Shown here one piece after another: positions 9,310 to 18,575 of a stretch of 64,000 bases of DNA. The stretch is from contig NZ_CP016359.1 in assembly GCF_001951155.1 (NCBI RefSeq), forward strand, positions 186,001-250,000, read 5' to 3'. The stretch comes from Christiangramia flava JLT2011 (GTDB lineage: Bacteria; Bacteroidota; Bacteroidia; Flavobacteriales; Flavobacteriaceae). Positions within the stretch are counted from its first letter, which is position 1. Every line of letters begins with the position of its first letter. Below the pieces are notes generated by a model. That model was not told the origin of the DNA, ran no database searches, and saw nothing but the letters and a program-made list of their open reading frames with translations. The position numbers were made by a program, and so were the translations under genes.

Positions 9310-10854
9310 TTAGCGCGAAAATTCCTGGTTCTTCTCTTTGATAATTTCCTTCACCGGACGGTTTTCAATTTTGCTTTCCAGCCAGGAAATGATGTCAAGA
9401 TATAAAAATGCCCTGCGTTCAAAAGGATGATCTTCATATTTCTTCAGTTTTCCGTGCAGTTCTCGGAACTCATCCTTGATATTCAGCGGGGAGACGTCAG
9501 GTAAATTTCTCAGGAATTTGATCATTTCCTTCTGAACTTCATGAAGATCATTCATTTTGATCAGGAACCGGTACGTAGATTTTACCAGGCTGTCCAGGTG
9601 ATAATCCAGGCCGGCCTCATAGTGCGCTACCAGATTCAGAATTCTCGCAAAACACATGAGATCCTCACGCATTTCCAAAGATTTATTATTGATGATCTTT
9701 TTCAGGAATTCGATACATTTTTTATTATTTCCGTCGCCAAAATATAAACAGGCGATTTTATAATAAAAGATCATGATATGGTGTTCGTCCAGGCGGTCCT
9801 TGAATTTATCGATCTTTTTAGAGATCTTCTCGATCAATTCTTCGGCATTGCTGAACTGCCCTTTCATAAAACGTAAATTCAGCTTATTGGAATACACATA
9901 CAAAAAGGCCAGCGCGGCAATATTGTCATCATGCGGAATTTTTGGGTTCCGCAGCGAATCTTCCAGGTGTTTAAGCGTTTTTTCGAAAAGCTCAGTATGA
10001 TTAAGGTAAAAAAGCGATTCCAACAGATAGTGGTTCCCTTTCAGGTAAGAAACCGGGTGAATGGGGATGAGATGTTCATATTCCTTAAAAAGATCGTTCC
10101 ATTTCATCGAATAGCGGTAGCAACCCAAAAAATCCTGTATTAAAAAGCTATACCACAAATTTGCCTTATACAACCACAATCTTTCCCGAAACCCCAGCTC
10201 ACTGAAGGTGTATTCTGGTAACTGCTTCTGAAAATAAGCTTTGATGTCTGCCGCTTCTTCCTCGGTACGGCAATATCCCATTTTCAGGAAAATGGAATAC
10301 AACTCCAGCGATAAATTAGACAGTTTTCCCGAAATAAGGTTGAGATAGTTCAGCTCCTCGGTTTGCCTGATAAGGCTGTCTGCCCGGTTCTTGATCGAAC
10401 GTGTGATATATTGTGATTCAATGATCTTTTCCAGCTCCAGGATTTCATAGGCAACATTCTTCTCTTCATACGTAAGCGCCTGGGTTTTCACCTTATCAAG
10501 CAGTTTCAGGCTTTGTTTGTACAATCCCTTGTGGTACAGGATCCAGGCAAAATCCAGTTGTTCCCTGATCTGGATAGGAATATCCTGGTGAACAGGGTTC
10601 AATCGAAGGGAGATTAAAAGTTGCTTATATAAATGGGACTTGACGTTGGAAAGTTGCTGTTTGCTGATCTTCGTTTTATCAAGAATTTCCTTTTCGTCAT
10701 ATTTTTTCTGACGGGAAATCACCTTATATAAATTCAGAAACTTGCTATCGGCATTTACGCCAATACGGCCAACATAAAGTGAAAATTGCCTCTTTTCTGA
10801 AGCTGATAAGGACTTTATCAGAGAAAATAGATTTTCGGTTAAGTCATTGGTCAT
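9310..10854 (-). CDS. Conserved Bacteroidota protein of unknown function, helical-repeat type
   Basis: A 514-aa cytoplasmic protein from the ATG at 10854 (MTNDLTENLFSLIKSLSASEKRQF); a TTG nine bases upstream is less likely. No signal peptide, membrane segment or catalytic motif is visible. The sequence is almost entirely amphipathic helix with repeating aromatic and leucine positions, for example LYHKGLYKQSLKLLDKV and FYYKIACLYFGDGNNKKCIEFL. These look like tetratricopeptide-type repeats. The N-terminal 80 residues (SASEKRQFSLYVGR, KISKQQLSNVKSHLYKQLL) might form a small separate helical domain. It diverges from leuABCD. A scaffold or signalling role is a guess; I do not recognise a characterised homologue. 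Confidence 0.75.
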   Translation of the reverse strand: MTNDLTENLFSLIKSLSASEKRQFSLYVGRIGVNADSKFLNLYKVISRQKKYDEKEILDKTKISKQQLSNVKSHLYKQLLISLRLNPVHQDIPIQIREQLDFAWILYHKGLYKQSLKLLDKVKTQALTYEEKNVAYEILELEKIIESQYITRSIKNRADSLIRQTEELNYLNLISGKLSNLSLELYSIFLKMGYCRTEEEAADIKAYFQKQLPEYTFSELGFRERLWLYKANLWYSFLIQDFLGCYRYSMKWNDLFKEYEHLIPIHPVSYLKGNHYLLESLFYLNHTELFEKTLKHLEDSLRNPKIPHDDNIAALAFLYVYSNKLNLRFMKGQFSNAEELIEKISKKIDKFKDRLDEHHIMIFYYKIACLYFGDGNNKKCIEFLKKIINNKSLEMREDLMCFARILNLVAHYEAGLDYHLDSLVKSTYRFLIKMNDLHEVQKEMIKFLRNLPDVSPLNIKDEFRELHGKLKKYEDHPFERRAFLYLDIISWLESKIENRPVKEIIKEKNQEFSR

Positions 10855-10946
10855 TGTAATCAATATATTTTTAAAACACTGTTTTTCAATAATTTACATT
10901 CAAAAAAAGAACAATTAACTATCGTAACAGTTTCCAAAAAATGGGG

Positions 10947-10975
10947 TTTGAAGCGTATGTTTTCCAATACTTTAG
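10947..10975 (+). promoter_or_regulatory. Promoter for leuACDB
   Basis: TTTG at 10947-10950, 17 bases, TACTTTAG at 10968-10975. The predicted start is near 10981, giving a leader of only about 22 bases before the leuA ATG. That leaves no room for an attenuator. Confidence 0.45.
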
Positions 10976-11002
10976 ATAAAGATAAAGTAAAATAAATCTC
11001 AT

Positions 11003-12175
11003 ATGAGCACAGAAAAGGTAGAAATTTTTGACACTACATTGAGGGATGGCGAACAGGTCCCCGGCTGCAAATTGAATACTCAACAAAAGTTGAAAATCGC
11101 TGCGAGACTGGATGAACTGGGAGTAGATGTGATTGAGGCCGGTTTTCCGGTTTCGAGCCCTGGAGATTTTCAGTCGGTTACCGAGATTTCCAAACTCGTA
11201 AAAAATGCTGCTGTTTGTGGACTCACCCGTGCCGTTAAAAAAGATATTGAAGTAGCTGCGGAAGCACTTCAGTATGCCAGAAAACCTAGAATTCATACGG
11301 GAATTGGAACTTCTGATTCTCACATCAAATACAAATTCAACTCCTCAAGATCTGAAATTATCGATCGCGCCGCAGAAGCCGTTGCCTATGCCAAAAAATA
11401 TGTAGATGACGTGGAATTTTACGCGGAAGATGCGGGTAGAACTGATAATGAGTTCCTGGCAAAAGTTTGTGCTGAAGTAGTGAAGGCCGGAGCCACCGTA
11501 CTGAATATCCCTGATACGACCGGCTATTGCCTTCCGGAGGATTATGGGCGTAAGATCAAGTTCTTGAAAGACCATGTACCAGGAATCGAGAATGTGATCA
11601 TTTCCTGTCACTGTCACAACGATCTTGGATTGGCTACAGCCAATGCGATTTCAGGAGTGGCAAATGGCGCCAGACAAATTGAGTGCACCATAAACGGTAT
11701 AGGTGAAAGAGCCGGTAATACGTCTTTGGAAGAAGTCGTAATGATCTTAAGACAACACCCTACCTTAAATTTAAATACGAACATTAACCCGAAGTTATTG
11801 TTTGACACCAGTAAAATGGTCTCCAGGGAAATGGGTATGTACGTCCAGCCTAACAAAGCGATCGTCGGGGCCAATGCCTTTGCTCACAGTTCCGGAATTC
11901 ACCAGGATGGCGTCATAAAGAACAGAGAAACATACGAAATCATAGATCCAGCCGACGTAGGGGTTACCGAGTCGGCTATTGTTTTAACAGCCCGTAGTGG
12001 TCGTGCCGCTTTAGCGTACAAAGCCAAGAAAATGGGTTATAACCTAACGAAATTGGAATTGGACGTGGTTTACCACGAATTCTTGAATTTCGCAGATCAG
12101 AAAAAAGAAGTTGCCGATACCGATATCCATACAATCATGGAGATCTATCGTAAAAATGCAAGAGCTATAGCTTAA
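11003..12175 (+). CDS. leuA: 2-isopropylmalate synthase, short form
   Basis: Condenses acetyl-CoA with 2-oxoisovalerate, the committed step to leucine. The TIM-barrel signature is [14 protein letters not shown] (near residues 9-22), followed by [11 protein letters not shown], the metal-binding [13 protein letters not shown] and [16 protein letters not shown]. It ends after ~390 residues, without the ~130-residue C-terminal LeuA_dimer domain that gives leucine feedback inhibition in E. coli-type enzymes (~520 aa). Homocitrate or citramalate synthase activity is an alternative for short forms, but first position in a leuACDB operon strongly supports isopropylmalate synthase. The stop overlaps leuC by one base (TAATG). 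Confidence 0.93.
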   Translation: MSTEKVEIFDTTLRDGEQVPGCKLNTQQKLKIAARLDELGVDVIEAGFPVSSPGDFQSVTEISKLVKNAAVCGLTRAVKKDIEVAAEALQYARKPRIHTGIGTSDSHIKYKFNSSRSEIIDRAAEAVAYAKKYVDDVEFYAEDAGRTDNEFLAKVCAEVVKAGATVLNIPDTTGYCLPEDYGRKIKFLKDHVPGIENVIISCHCHNDLGLATANAISGVANGARQIECTINGIGERAGNTSLEEVVMILRQHPTLNLNTNINPKLLFDTSKMVSREMGMYVQPNKAIVGANAFAHSSGIHQDGVIKNRETYEIIDPADVGVTESAIVLTARSGRAALAYKAKKMGYNLTKLELDVVYHEFLNFADQKKEVADTDIHTIMEIYRKNARAIA

Positions 12176-13557
12176 TGAAAAAGACATTATTTGATAAAAT
12201 TTGGGATGCTCATGTAGTTGAAAGTATTCCTGACGGTCCGGATATTTTGTACATCGATAAACATCTGATACACGAAGTAACGAGTCCGCAGGCTTTTAAT
12301 GAATTGAAGGAGCGAAAAATTCCTGTGGCCAGACCAGATCAGATCGTGGCCACGGCCGATCATAATACGCCTACACAAAATCAGCATTTACCGGTTAAGG
12401 ACCTTTTGTCAAGAAAACAATTGAAAGAACTTTCGCAAAACTGCGAAGAAAATGATATTACGCTGTATGGCCTCGGCCATCCTTATAATGGGATCGTTCA
12501 CGTGATGGCGCCAGAATTGGGAATTACCCAACCTGGAATGACCATTGTTTGTGGTGACAGTCACACTTCAACTCACGGCGCATTCGGAACGATTGCCTTC
12601 GGTATCGGTACCAGCCAGGTTGCCCAGGTTTTTGCAAGCCAATGTTTACTGGTTGAAAAGCCGAAAAAACTTCGGGTGAATGTTAATGGAAAACTCAAAA
12701 AAGGAGTGCTTCCAAAGGACGTGATCCTGTATATCATCAGCCAGCTTGGAACCAATTCCGGAACCGGATATTTCTGTGAATATGCCGGAAATGTATTTGA
12801 AGAAATGTCTATGGAAGGTCGTATGACCGTTTGTAATATGAGTATCGAAATGGGTGCGCGTGGCGGACTTATCGCTCCTGATGAAACTACTTTTGAGTAT
12901 GTTAAAGGTCGCGAGTTTGCTCCTAAAGGGGAACAATTCGAAAAACAGGTTTCTTACTGGAAGACATTAAAGACCGATGAAGATGCAGAATTTGATCAGG
13001 AATACTCTTTTGATGCAGAAGATATTGAACCAATGATCACTTACGGAACCAATCCTGGAATGGGAATCAAACTAACAGGATCCATTCCGTTAGAAGGAAA
13101 TAAAAGTGACTCAAAAGCACTGGCTTACATGAATTTTAAGCCGGGAGAAATTCTGATCGATAAAACCATAAACTGGGTTTTTATAGGAAGTTGTACCAAT
13201 TCTCGAATTGAAGATTTCCGAGTAGCTGCATCTTATATAAAAGGAAAACAAAAAGCTGAAAATGTGAACGCTTTGATCGTTCCTGGATCAAGGCAGGTTG
13301 CCACGCAGATCAAAGAAGAAGGCCTGGATAAGGTTTTTGAAGAAGCAGGATTTACACTAAGACAACCGGGTTGCTCAGCTTGTTTGGCTATGAACGATGA
13401 TAAAATTCCGGAAGGTGAATATTGTGTATCAACCAGCAACCGAAATTTTGAAGGAAGACAGGGACAGGGTTCCAGAACCATTTTGGCAAGTCCGTTAACT
13501 GCTGCTGCGACAGCCGTTGCAGGAAAACTTGTTGATTTTACCAAAAGCCTGAATTAA
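12175..13557 (+). CDS. leuC: 3-isopropylmalate dehydratase large subunit
   Basis: Aconitase-family [4Fe-4S] enzyme that, with LeuD, isomerises 2- to 3-isopropylmalate. At 460 aa it has the standard length. Motifs: [13 protein letters not shown] (near residues 125-137), [14 protein letters not shown] (near 338-351) and [12 protein letters not shown] (near 399-410), which hold the three cluster cysteines. The start ATG overlaps the leuA stop, and leuD begins one base after the stop, so translation is tightly coupled. Confidence 0.97.
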   Translation: MKKTLFDKIWDAHVVESIPDGPDILYIDKHLIHEVTSPQAFNELKERKIPVARPDQIVATADHNTPTQNQHLPVKDLLSRKQLKELSQNCEENDITLYGLGHPYNGIVHVMAPELGITQPGMTIVCGDSHTSTHGAFGTIAFGIGTSQVAQVFASQCLLVEKPKKLRVNVNGKLKKGVLPKDVILYIISQLGTNSGTGYFCEYAGNVFEEMSMEGRMTVCNMSIEMGARGGLIAPDETTFEYVKGREFAPKGEQFEKQVSYWKTLKTDEDAEFDQEYSFDAEDIEPMITYGTNPGMGIKLTGSIPLEGNKSDSKALAYMNFKPGEILIDKTINWVFIGSCTNSRIEDFRVAASYIKGKQKAENVNALIVPGSRQVATQIKEEGLDKVFEEAGFTLRQPGCSACLAMNDDKIPEGEYCVSTSNRNFEGRQGQGSRTILASPLTAAATAVAGKLVDFTKSLN

Positions 13558-13558
13558 A

Positions 13559-14173
13559 ATGGAAAAGTTTACAACACTTACAGATACAGTCGTGCCTTTA
13601 GACATGGAAAATGTGGATACCGATCAGATCATTCCTGCTCGATTTCTAAAGGCTACCGATAAAGCCGGATTTGGTGATAATCTTTTCCGGGACTGGAGAT
13701 TCAACAAAGACGGTTCAGTAAATGAAGAATTTGCTTTGAACGATCCAACTTATAAAGGCTCCATTCTGGTTGCAGGAAATAACTTTGGCTGTGGTTCCAG
13801 CAGGGAACACGCCGCCTGGGCGATCAAAGGATATGGCTTTAAGGTAGTGGTTTCGAGCTATTTCGCGGATATCTTTAAAGGAAATGCCCTGAATAATGGA
13901 CTTTTACCGGTACAGGTGAGCGAAGATTTTCTTCAGGATATATTTACTGCGGTGACGGCAAATCCTTCCGAAGAAATTAAGGTAGACCTTGAGAACCAAG
14001 AGATCGAAATTACCGGAACCGGTGAAAAAGAATCCTTTAAAATTGACCCTTATAAAAAAACCTGTTTGATCAATGGGTACGACGATATCGACTTCCTGGT
14101 GAGCAAACTGGATGCTATAAAGAATTATGAAAAAGAAAAAAGCAGCTCTGAAAAGCTGGAAAAAACTGTTTAA
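13559..14173 (+). CDS. leuD: 3-isopropylmalate dehydratase small subunit
   Basis: The 204-aa partner of LeuC carrying the swivelling aconitase domain 4. Diagnostic stretches are [14 protein letters not shown] (near residues 18-31) and [21 protein letters not shown] (near 73-93), the substrate-recognition segment. The C-terminal tail is rich in lysine and glutamate. It lies between leuC (1-base gap) and leuB (12-base gap). Confidence 0.97.
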   Translation: MEKFTTLTDTVVPLDMENVDTDQIIPARFLKATDKAGFGDNLFRDWRFNKDGSVNEEFALNDPTYKGSILVAGNNFGCGSSREHAAWAIKGYGFKVVVSSYFADIFKGNALNNGLLPVQVSEDFLQDIFTAVTANPSEEIKVDLENQEIEITGTGEKESFKIDPYKKTCLINGYDDIDFLVSKLDAIKNYEKEKSSSEKLEKTV

Positions 14174-14185
14174 AACCCTACTAGA

Positions 14186-15304
14186 ATGAAGTTGAATATA
14201 GCTGTTCTTCCCGGAGACGGGATTGGTCCTGAAATCGTACAGCAATCAGTAAAAGTGTTGACAGCCGTAGCAGATCGATTTGATCATGATTTCTATTTTG
14301 AAGAAGCTGTGGTCGGTGCGGCAGCAATAGATTTGTTGGGGAATCCGCTGCCGGATGCCACTTTGGAATTATGTAAGAATTCTGATGCTGTACTTTTCGG
14401 GGCAATTGGAGATCCAAAATACGACAACGATCCTTCCGCAAAAGTGCGACCGGAACAGGGTTTATTGAAATTAAGGAAAGAACTGGGCTTATTTGCCAAT
14501 ATCAGGCCGGTCAAGGCTTACGATGCGCTAATTGACCGTTCTCCATTAAAAGCTGAAAATATTAAAGGTGCCGATATGGTCATTTTTCGGGAATTGACAG
14601 GAGGAATCTACTTTGGTGAAAAAAGCACCAGTAAAGATGGGCAGACTGCATCAGATCTTTGCACCTATTCTGTAACTGAAATTGAGCGCATTGCGCGCCT
14701 GGCTTTCGAGGCTGCAAAAACCAGAGGTAAAAAAGTGACGCTGGTAGACAAAGCCAACGTTCTGGAAACCTCCCGTTTGTGGCGCAAAACCGTGACAACT
14801 CTTGCTGAAAAGGAGTTTCCTGAAATCGACCTGGATTTTCTTTTTGTAGACAACGCTGCGATGCAGATGATCTTAAATCCGAAACAGTTTGATGTGATCC
14901 TTACTGAAAATATGTTCGGAGATATCATTTCAGATGAAGCCAGTGTGATTGGAGGAAGTATCGGATTGTTAGAATCTGCTTCCGTAGGAGCTGAAGTAGC
15001 TTTATTCGAGCCGATTCACGGTTCTTATCCGCAAGCGGCCGGAAAAGGAATTGCAAACCCGGTAGCATCCATTCTTTCGGCGGCTATGTTGCTGGAAAAT
15101 TTTGGATTGAATGCTGAAGCCCTATCAATTCGCAAAGCAGTGGAAATGAGTATAGCACTAAATGTGTGTACTCCAGATATTAATAAAGACAATCATTATT
15201 CAACGTCTAAAGTTGGAGACTTTTTGGAAAGTGTGATCAGTGATACGGAAAATCACATGATCAACAACGAAAATCTCAATTTTGGGCAAATGACGATAAT
15301 TTAA
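14186..15304 (+). CDS. leuB: 3-isopropylmalate dehydrogenase
   Basis: NAD-dependent oxidative decarboxylation of 3-isopropylmalate to the leucine 2-oxoacid precursor. The 372-aa protein begins LNIAVLPGDGIGPEIV. It carries FRELTGGIYFGE, the metal-binding ENMFGDIISDEASVIGGSIG and EPIHGSYPQAAGKGIANP near residue 275, all standard for the isocitrate/isopropylmalate dehydrogenase family. It is the last gene of the leu operon and is followed by a strong terminator. The operon lacks its own branched-chain aminotransferase. Confidence 0.97.
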   Translation: MKLNIAVLPGDGIGPEIVQQSVKVLTAVADRFDHDFYFEEAVVGAAAIDLLGNPLPDATLELCKNSDAVLFGAIGDPKYDNDPSAKVRPEQGLLKLRKELGLFANIRPVKAYDALIDRSPLKAENIKGADMVIFRELTGGIYFGEKSTSKDGQTASDLCTYSVTEIERIARLAFEAAKTRGKKVTLVDKANVLETSRLWRKTVTTLAEKEFPEIDLDFLFVDNAAMQMILNPKQFDVILTENMFGDIISDEASVIGGSIGLLESASVGAEVALFEPIHGSYPQAAGKGIANPVASILSAAMLLENFGLNAEALSIRKAVEMSIALNVCTPDINKDNHYSTSKVGDFLESVISDTENHMINNENLNFGQMTII

Positions 15305-15325
15305 ATTTTGTTCATTTATGTTTTG

Positions 15326-15363
15326 ACCTCCTGATTGTCTTCGGACTTTCAGGAGGTTTTTTT
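15326..15363 (+). terminator. Intrinsic terminator of the leu operon
   Basis: ACCTCCTGA (15326-15334) pairs perfectly with TCAGGAGGT (15349-15357) and continues into a T7 run. It lies between the convergent leuB and argH genes; the T tract orientation fits the plus strand. Confidence 0.88.
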
Positions 15364-16633
15364 ATGACATCTTTTTCCGAATCTCTTCCAGGGCGAGGTT
15401 GTCCTTACTCCCCAAATGTGTATGCTCCTTTAGCGCAACAGGCTCATAGGTATTATTCTGAACCTGCCCCCCTATCTCCTTATAAGCATCACGAAACGAC
15501 TGACCCTGCATTACAAGGTCATTAATACTGTCAACTGTAAAGAGGTATTTATATTTTTCGTCGGAAAGGCTTATGTCATTTACTTCGATCTGGGCGATGG
15601 AATGGGAGAAAATATCCAGAATCTCTTTCATATTTTCTACGGAATAAATACTGTTCTCTTTTATAAGCTGATAATCTCGGTGATAACCACTAGGCAGGTT
15701 ATTGGTGATCAGGATCATTTCATTGGAAATTGACTGAAGTTTATTGCATTTTCCTCTAATCAATTCAAAAACATCCGGGTTCTTCTTATGCGGCATGATG
15801 CTCGAACCGGTCGTTAACTCATCAGGAAAAGAGATAAAACTGAAATTCTGGCTCATATACAGGCAGATATCCATCGCAAATCGCGATAAGGTATTGGCTA
15901 TAGAAGTAATATTAGAGGTCACAGTTCGCTCACACTTCCCACGGCTCATTTGTGCCGCAACAACATTGTATTTCAGTGTAGCAAACCCAAGTTCGTCTGT
16001 CGTGAATTGCCTGTCAATAGGAAAAGATGAGCCATAACCTGCAGCCGAACCAAGCGGATTCTGATCTACCACCTTCATCCCGGCTTCCAGTAAATACAAA
16101 TCGTCGATCAGGATTTCAGCATAAGCCGAAAACCATAGTCCAAAAGAAGACGGCATCGCAACCTGTAAATGCGTATATCCCGGAAGAACCTTTTCCTTAT
16201 GTTCTTCAGCAAGATCCAAAAGAATGCTGATCAGGTTTTTGGTTTTTGCGATGATCTCCTGCAAATTGTCCTTAAAATATAATTGCATCGCAACAAGAAC
16301 CTGGTCATTTCGGGAACGTGCAGTATGAATCTTTTTCCCGGTGTAACCCAGTATTTGAGTCAGTTCATATTCGATCTTGGAATGAACATCTTCAAAATCC
16401 TTTTCGATCACAAAATTGCCATTTTGCAGCTGTTGTTTCAGATTATCAATTTCAGCCACAAGATCTTCAACTTCTTTTTCAGAAAGTATCCCGACTTTCC
16501 CAAGCATTTTAGCATGCGCTTCCGAAGCCGTTAGATCATATTCTGCCAGAAACATATCCAGTTCACGATCATTACCAACCGTAAACTTTTCGATCTTTTT
16601 ATCTATGGAAATACCTTTATCCCAGAGTTTCAT
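15362..16633 (-). CDS. argH: Argininosuccinate lyase
   Basis: Cleaves argininosuccinate to arginine and fumarate, the last step of arginine synthesis. The 423-aa protein carries the superfamily signature TGSSIMPHKKNPDVFELIRG (near residues 277-296) and the substrate-binding TARSRNDQVLVAMQL near 105-119. It is shorter than the ~460-aa E. coli enzyme but keeps the catalytic core. It is the last gene of the arg cluster, separated from the argE-like gene by about 100 bases containing a repeat-like sequence. Confidence 0.95.
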   Translation of the reverse strand: MKLWDKGISIDKKIEKFTVGNDRELDMFLAEYDLTASEAHAKMLGKVGILSEKEVEDLVAEIDNLKQQLQNGNFVIEKDFEDVHSKIEYELTQILGYTGKKIHTARSRNDQVLVAMQLYFKDNLQEIIAKTKNLISILLDLAEEHKEKVLPGYTHLQVAMPSSFGLWFSAYAEILIDDLYLLEAGMKVVDQNPLGSAAGYGSSFPIDRQFTTDELGFATLKYNVVAAQMSRGKCERTVTSNITSIANTLSRFAMDICLYMSQNFSFISFPDELTTGSSIMPHKKNPDVFELIRGKCNKLQSISNEMILITNNLPSGYHRDYQLIKENSIYSVENMKEILDIFSHSIAQIEVNDISLSDEKYKYLFTVDSINDLVMQGQSFRDAYKEIGGQVQNNTYEPVALKEHTHLGSKDNLALEEIRKKMS

Positions 16634-16648
16634 AATTTTTTGGTTTTA

Positions 16649-16730
16649 GTCAGAGCCATCCTGAACTAGTTTAATAAATTCAGCCTGACGTAATTTTATT
16701 GTTTAACTGAGTCTGTCGAAGCTTATAAAA
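16649..16730. repeat. Degenerate intergenic repeat between argH and the argE-like gene
   Basis: The spacer contains CCATCCTGAACTAGTTT (16657-16673) and CTGAGTCTGTCGAAGC (16707-16722). Both resemble halves of short GC-richer repeats (CCTGAACT.., CTGAGCCTGTCGAAG) that recur between genes in flavobacterial chromosomes. That comparison is from memory. Only one degenerate copy is seen in this window. Confidence 0.4.
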
Positions 16731-16731
16731 G

Positions 16732-17802
16732 TTACCTCTCTAATGCTTTTTCAAGCAGTTTGATATATTTTTCAATGCCTTCCTCGATCTCTTTCACATA
16801 AATGAATTCATCTGCGGAATGTGATCTGGTTGAATCGCCCGGCCCTAATTTAAGCGACGGACAACTGAGCATTGCCTGATCTGAAAGTGTAGGCGATCCG
16901 TAAGTTTCCATGCCTAGTTCAATCCCGGCTTTCACCAGAATATGATCCTTTGGAATCGATGAGGAATTTAAGCGTAATGACCTTGGTACAATTTCATCAA
17001 CAGGCGCCTGTTTTTGTAAAATTTCGGCGACTTCAGCATTGGAATACTTGTCATTTACCCGAACGTCTATTACCAGGTCTACATCTGCCGGAACTACATT
17101 ATGCTGGGTTCCCGCTTTGATCTGGGTGACGGTGAGTTTTACCTCTCCAAGAACTTCGGAAATTTGCGGAAAACTGAAGTTTTCAAACCATTGTAACGCC
17201 TTAGCTGATTTATAAATACAGTTATTATCGTTCGGATGTGCGGCATGAGAAGGTGTTCCTTTCACTTTCGCGTCGAAAACAACCAGTCCTTTTTCAGCAA
17301 TTGCCAGATTCATCAACGTTGGTTCTCCCACGATTGCCACATCAATTTTTGGCATAATTGGAAGCATACAGGCTATCCCGTTCTTGCCATTGGTCTCCTC
17401 TTCCGCAGTTCCAGCGAAAATGATGTTGTAATCCAGCTCATCATACTGATAAAACCAGGTAAAAGTTGCCAGTAAGGAAACCAGACAGCCCCCGGCATCA
17501 TTACTACCTAGCCCGAATAATTTCCCGTCGATTATTTCCGCTTTAAAAGGGTCGCGAGTATAACCTTTATTGGGACGGACCGTATCGTGATGGGAATTGA
17601 GTAACAAGGTGGGTTTTGAATCATCAAAATGATCGTTTTTTGCCCAAACATTGTTCAAATGTCTTTCATATTGAATTCCGAAGTCCTGCATCCAGTTTTC
17701 AAGCAGTTGTGCTGTGTGTTCTTCTTCACCGGAAAAGGATTGGGTCTGAATCAAATCTTTCAGCAATTCATTAGCTTTCTGCTGTAATTCTTCTAATTTC
17801 AT
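16732..17802 (-). CDS. argE: M20-family deacylase, acyl-citrulline/acyl-ornithine deacylase
   Basis: A 356-aa zinc peptidase-like amidohydrolase. The metal-site motifs are NSHHDTVRP (near 72-80), GSNDAGGCLVSLL (near 104-116) and AGTAEEETNGKNG (near 136-148, with the catalytic glutamate pair). In an operon with an acylornithine-type carbamoyltransferase, the likely job is removing the acyl group from N-acyl-citrulline rather than from ornithine. The ATG at 17802 overlaps the argB stop by 4 bases (ATGA), which settles the start against a longer upstream frame. Confidence 0.88.
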   Translation of the reverse strand: MKLEELQQKANELLKDLIQTQSFSGEEEHTAQLLENWMQDFGIQYERHLNNVWAKNDHFDDSKPTLLLNSHHDTVRPNKGYTRDPFKAEIIDGKLFGLGSNDAGGCLVSLLATFTWFYQYDELDYNIIFAGTAEEETNGKNGIACMLPIMPKIDVAIVGEPTLMNLAIAEKGLVVFDAKVKGTPSHAAHPNDNNCIYKSAKALQWFENFSFPQISEVLGEVKLTVTQIKAGTQHNVVPADVDLVIDVRVNDKYSNAEVAEILQKQAPVDEIVPRSLRLNSSSIPKDHILVKAGIELGMETYGSPTLSDQAMLSCPSLKLGPGDSTRSHSADEFIYVKEIEEGIEKYIKLLEKALER

Positions 17803-18575
17803 GAACTTAGTATTTTGGTATGTTTGGATTCTGGTCGAAGTAAATGCATATCGCCTAATCTTACAGTTTGTACACCTTTCTCTATTGCCTGGAAACAATT
17901 ATGTAGTTTGGGCAGCATTCCGTCGCTGATGACCTTCTGCTCGAGTAAGCTCTGATATTCCTCTGCATCAATCTTCTCAATGATCGAAGTTTCATTATCG
18001 ATATCCGCCAGAACACCTTTCTTTTCAAAACAATATAGCAGCTCCGTTTCCATTTCCTTACTCATCGCCACAGCAATTTCCGAAGCTACAGAATCAGCAT
18101 TTGTATTGAACAACTCCCCGGTTTCGCTATAAGAAATTGCGGAAAAAACCGGCGTGATACCTTGCTCCAAGAGATTCAGAATAAATTCTGAATTGATATT
18201 TTCAATATCCCCCACGAATCCGAAGTCGATTTCTTTTACAGGACGTTTTTTAGATACAATGGCTTTTCCATCGGCACCACATAACCCAATAGCATTCACA
18301 TTTCTATTCTGAAGTTTGGCGACGATATTCTTATTTATCAATCCACCATAAACCATGGTAATCACTGCCATAGAATTTTCATCGGTAATTCTCCTGCCAT
18401 CAACCATTTTGGTTTCATAACCTAGTTTTCCGGCGATTTCGGTTGCCATGTTTCCACCGCCATGAACCAGGATTTTTGGTCCTTTCAATTTGGCGAAATC
18501 ATTCAGAAAATCTGCAAGTTTTCCCTCATCTTCAATGAGCTTCCCTCCTATTTTTATGACCTTCAGCTGTTTCAT
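17799..18575 (-). CDS. argB: N-acetyl(acyl)glutamate kinase
   Basis: Phosphorylates N-acylglutamate, the second step of arginine synthesis. The 258-aa amino-acid-kinase fold shows VIKIGGKLIED (near residues 5-15), the substrate loop ILVHGGGNMATEIAGKLG (near 35-52) and NTNADSVASEIAVAMS (near 153-168). It lacks the N-terminal helix found in arginine-inhibited kinases, which suggests control lies elsewhere, for instance in the leader of the operon. Its start follows the carbamoyltransferase stop with no gap. Confidence 0.94.
   Translation of the reverse strand: MKQLKVIKIGGKLIEDEGKLADFLNDFAKLKGPKILVHGGGNMATEIAGKLGYETKMVDGRRITDENSMAVITMVYGGLINKNIVAKLQNRNVNAIGLCGADGKAIVSKKRPVKEIDFGFVGDIENINSEFILNLLEQGITPVFSAISYSETGELFNTNADSVASEIAVAMSKEMETELLYCFEKKGVLADIDNETSIIEKIDAEEYQSLLEQKVISDGMLPKLHNCFQAIEKGVQTVRLGDMHLLRPESKHTKILSS

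Noticed and set aside
10941..10979. 12-codon ORF MGFEAYVFQYFR upstream of leuA, a possible leader peptide
   Set aside because: It contains no leucine, no terminator or alternative stem follows, and it overlaps the predicted leu promoter (10947-10975).
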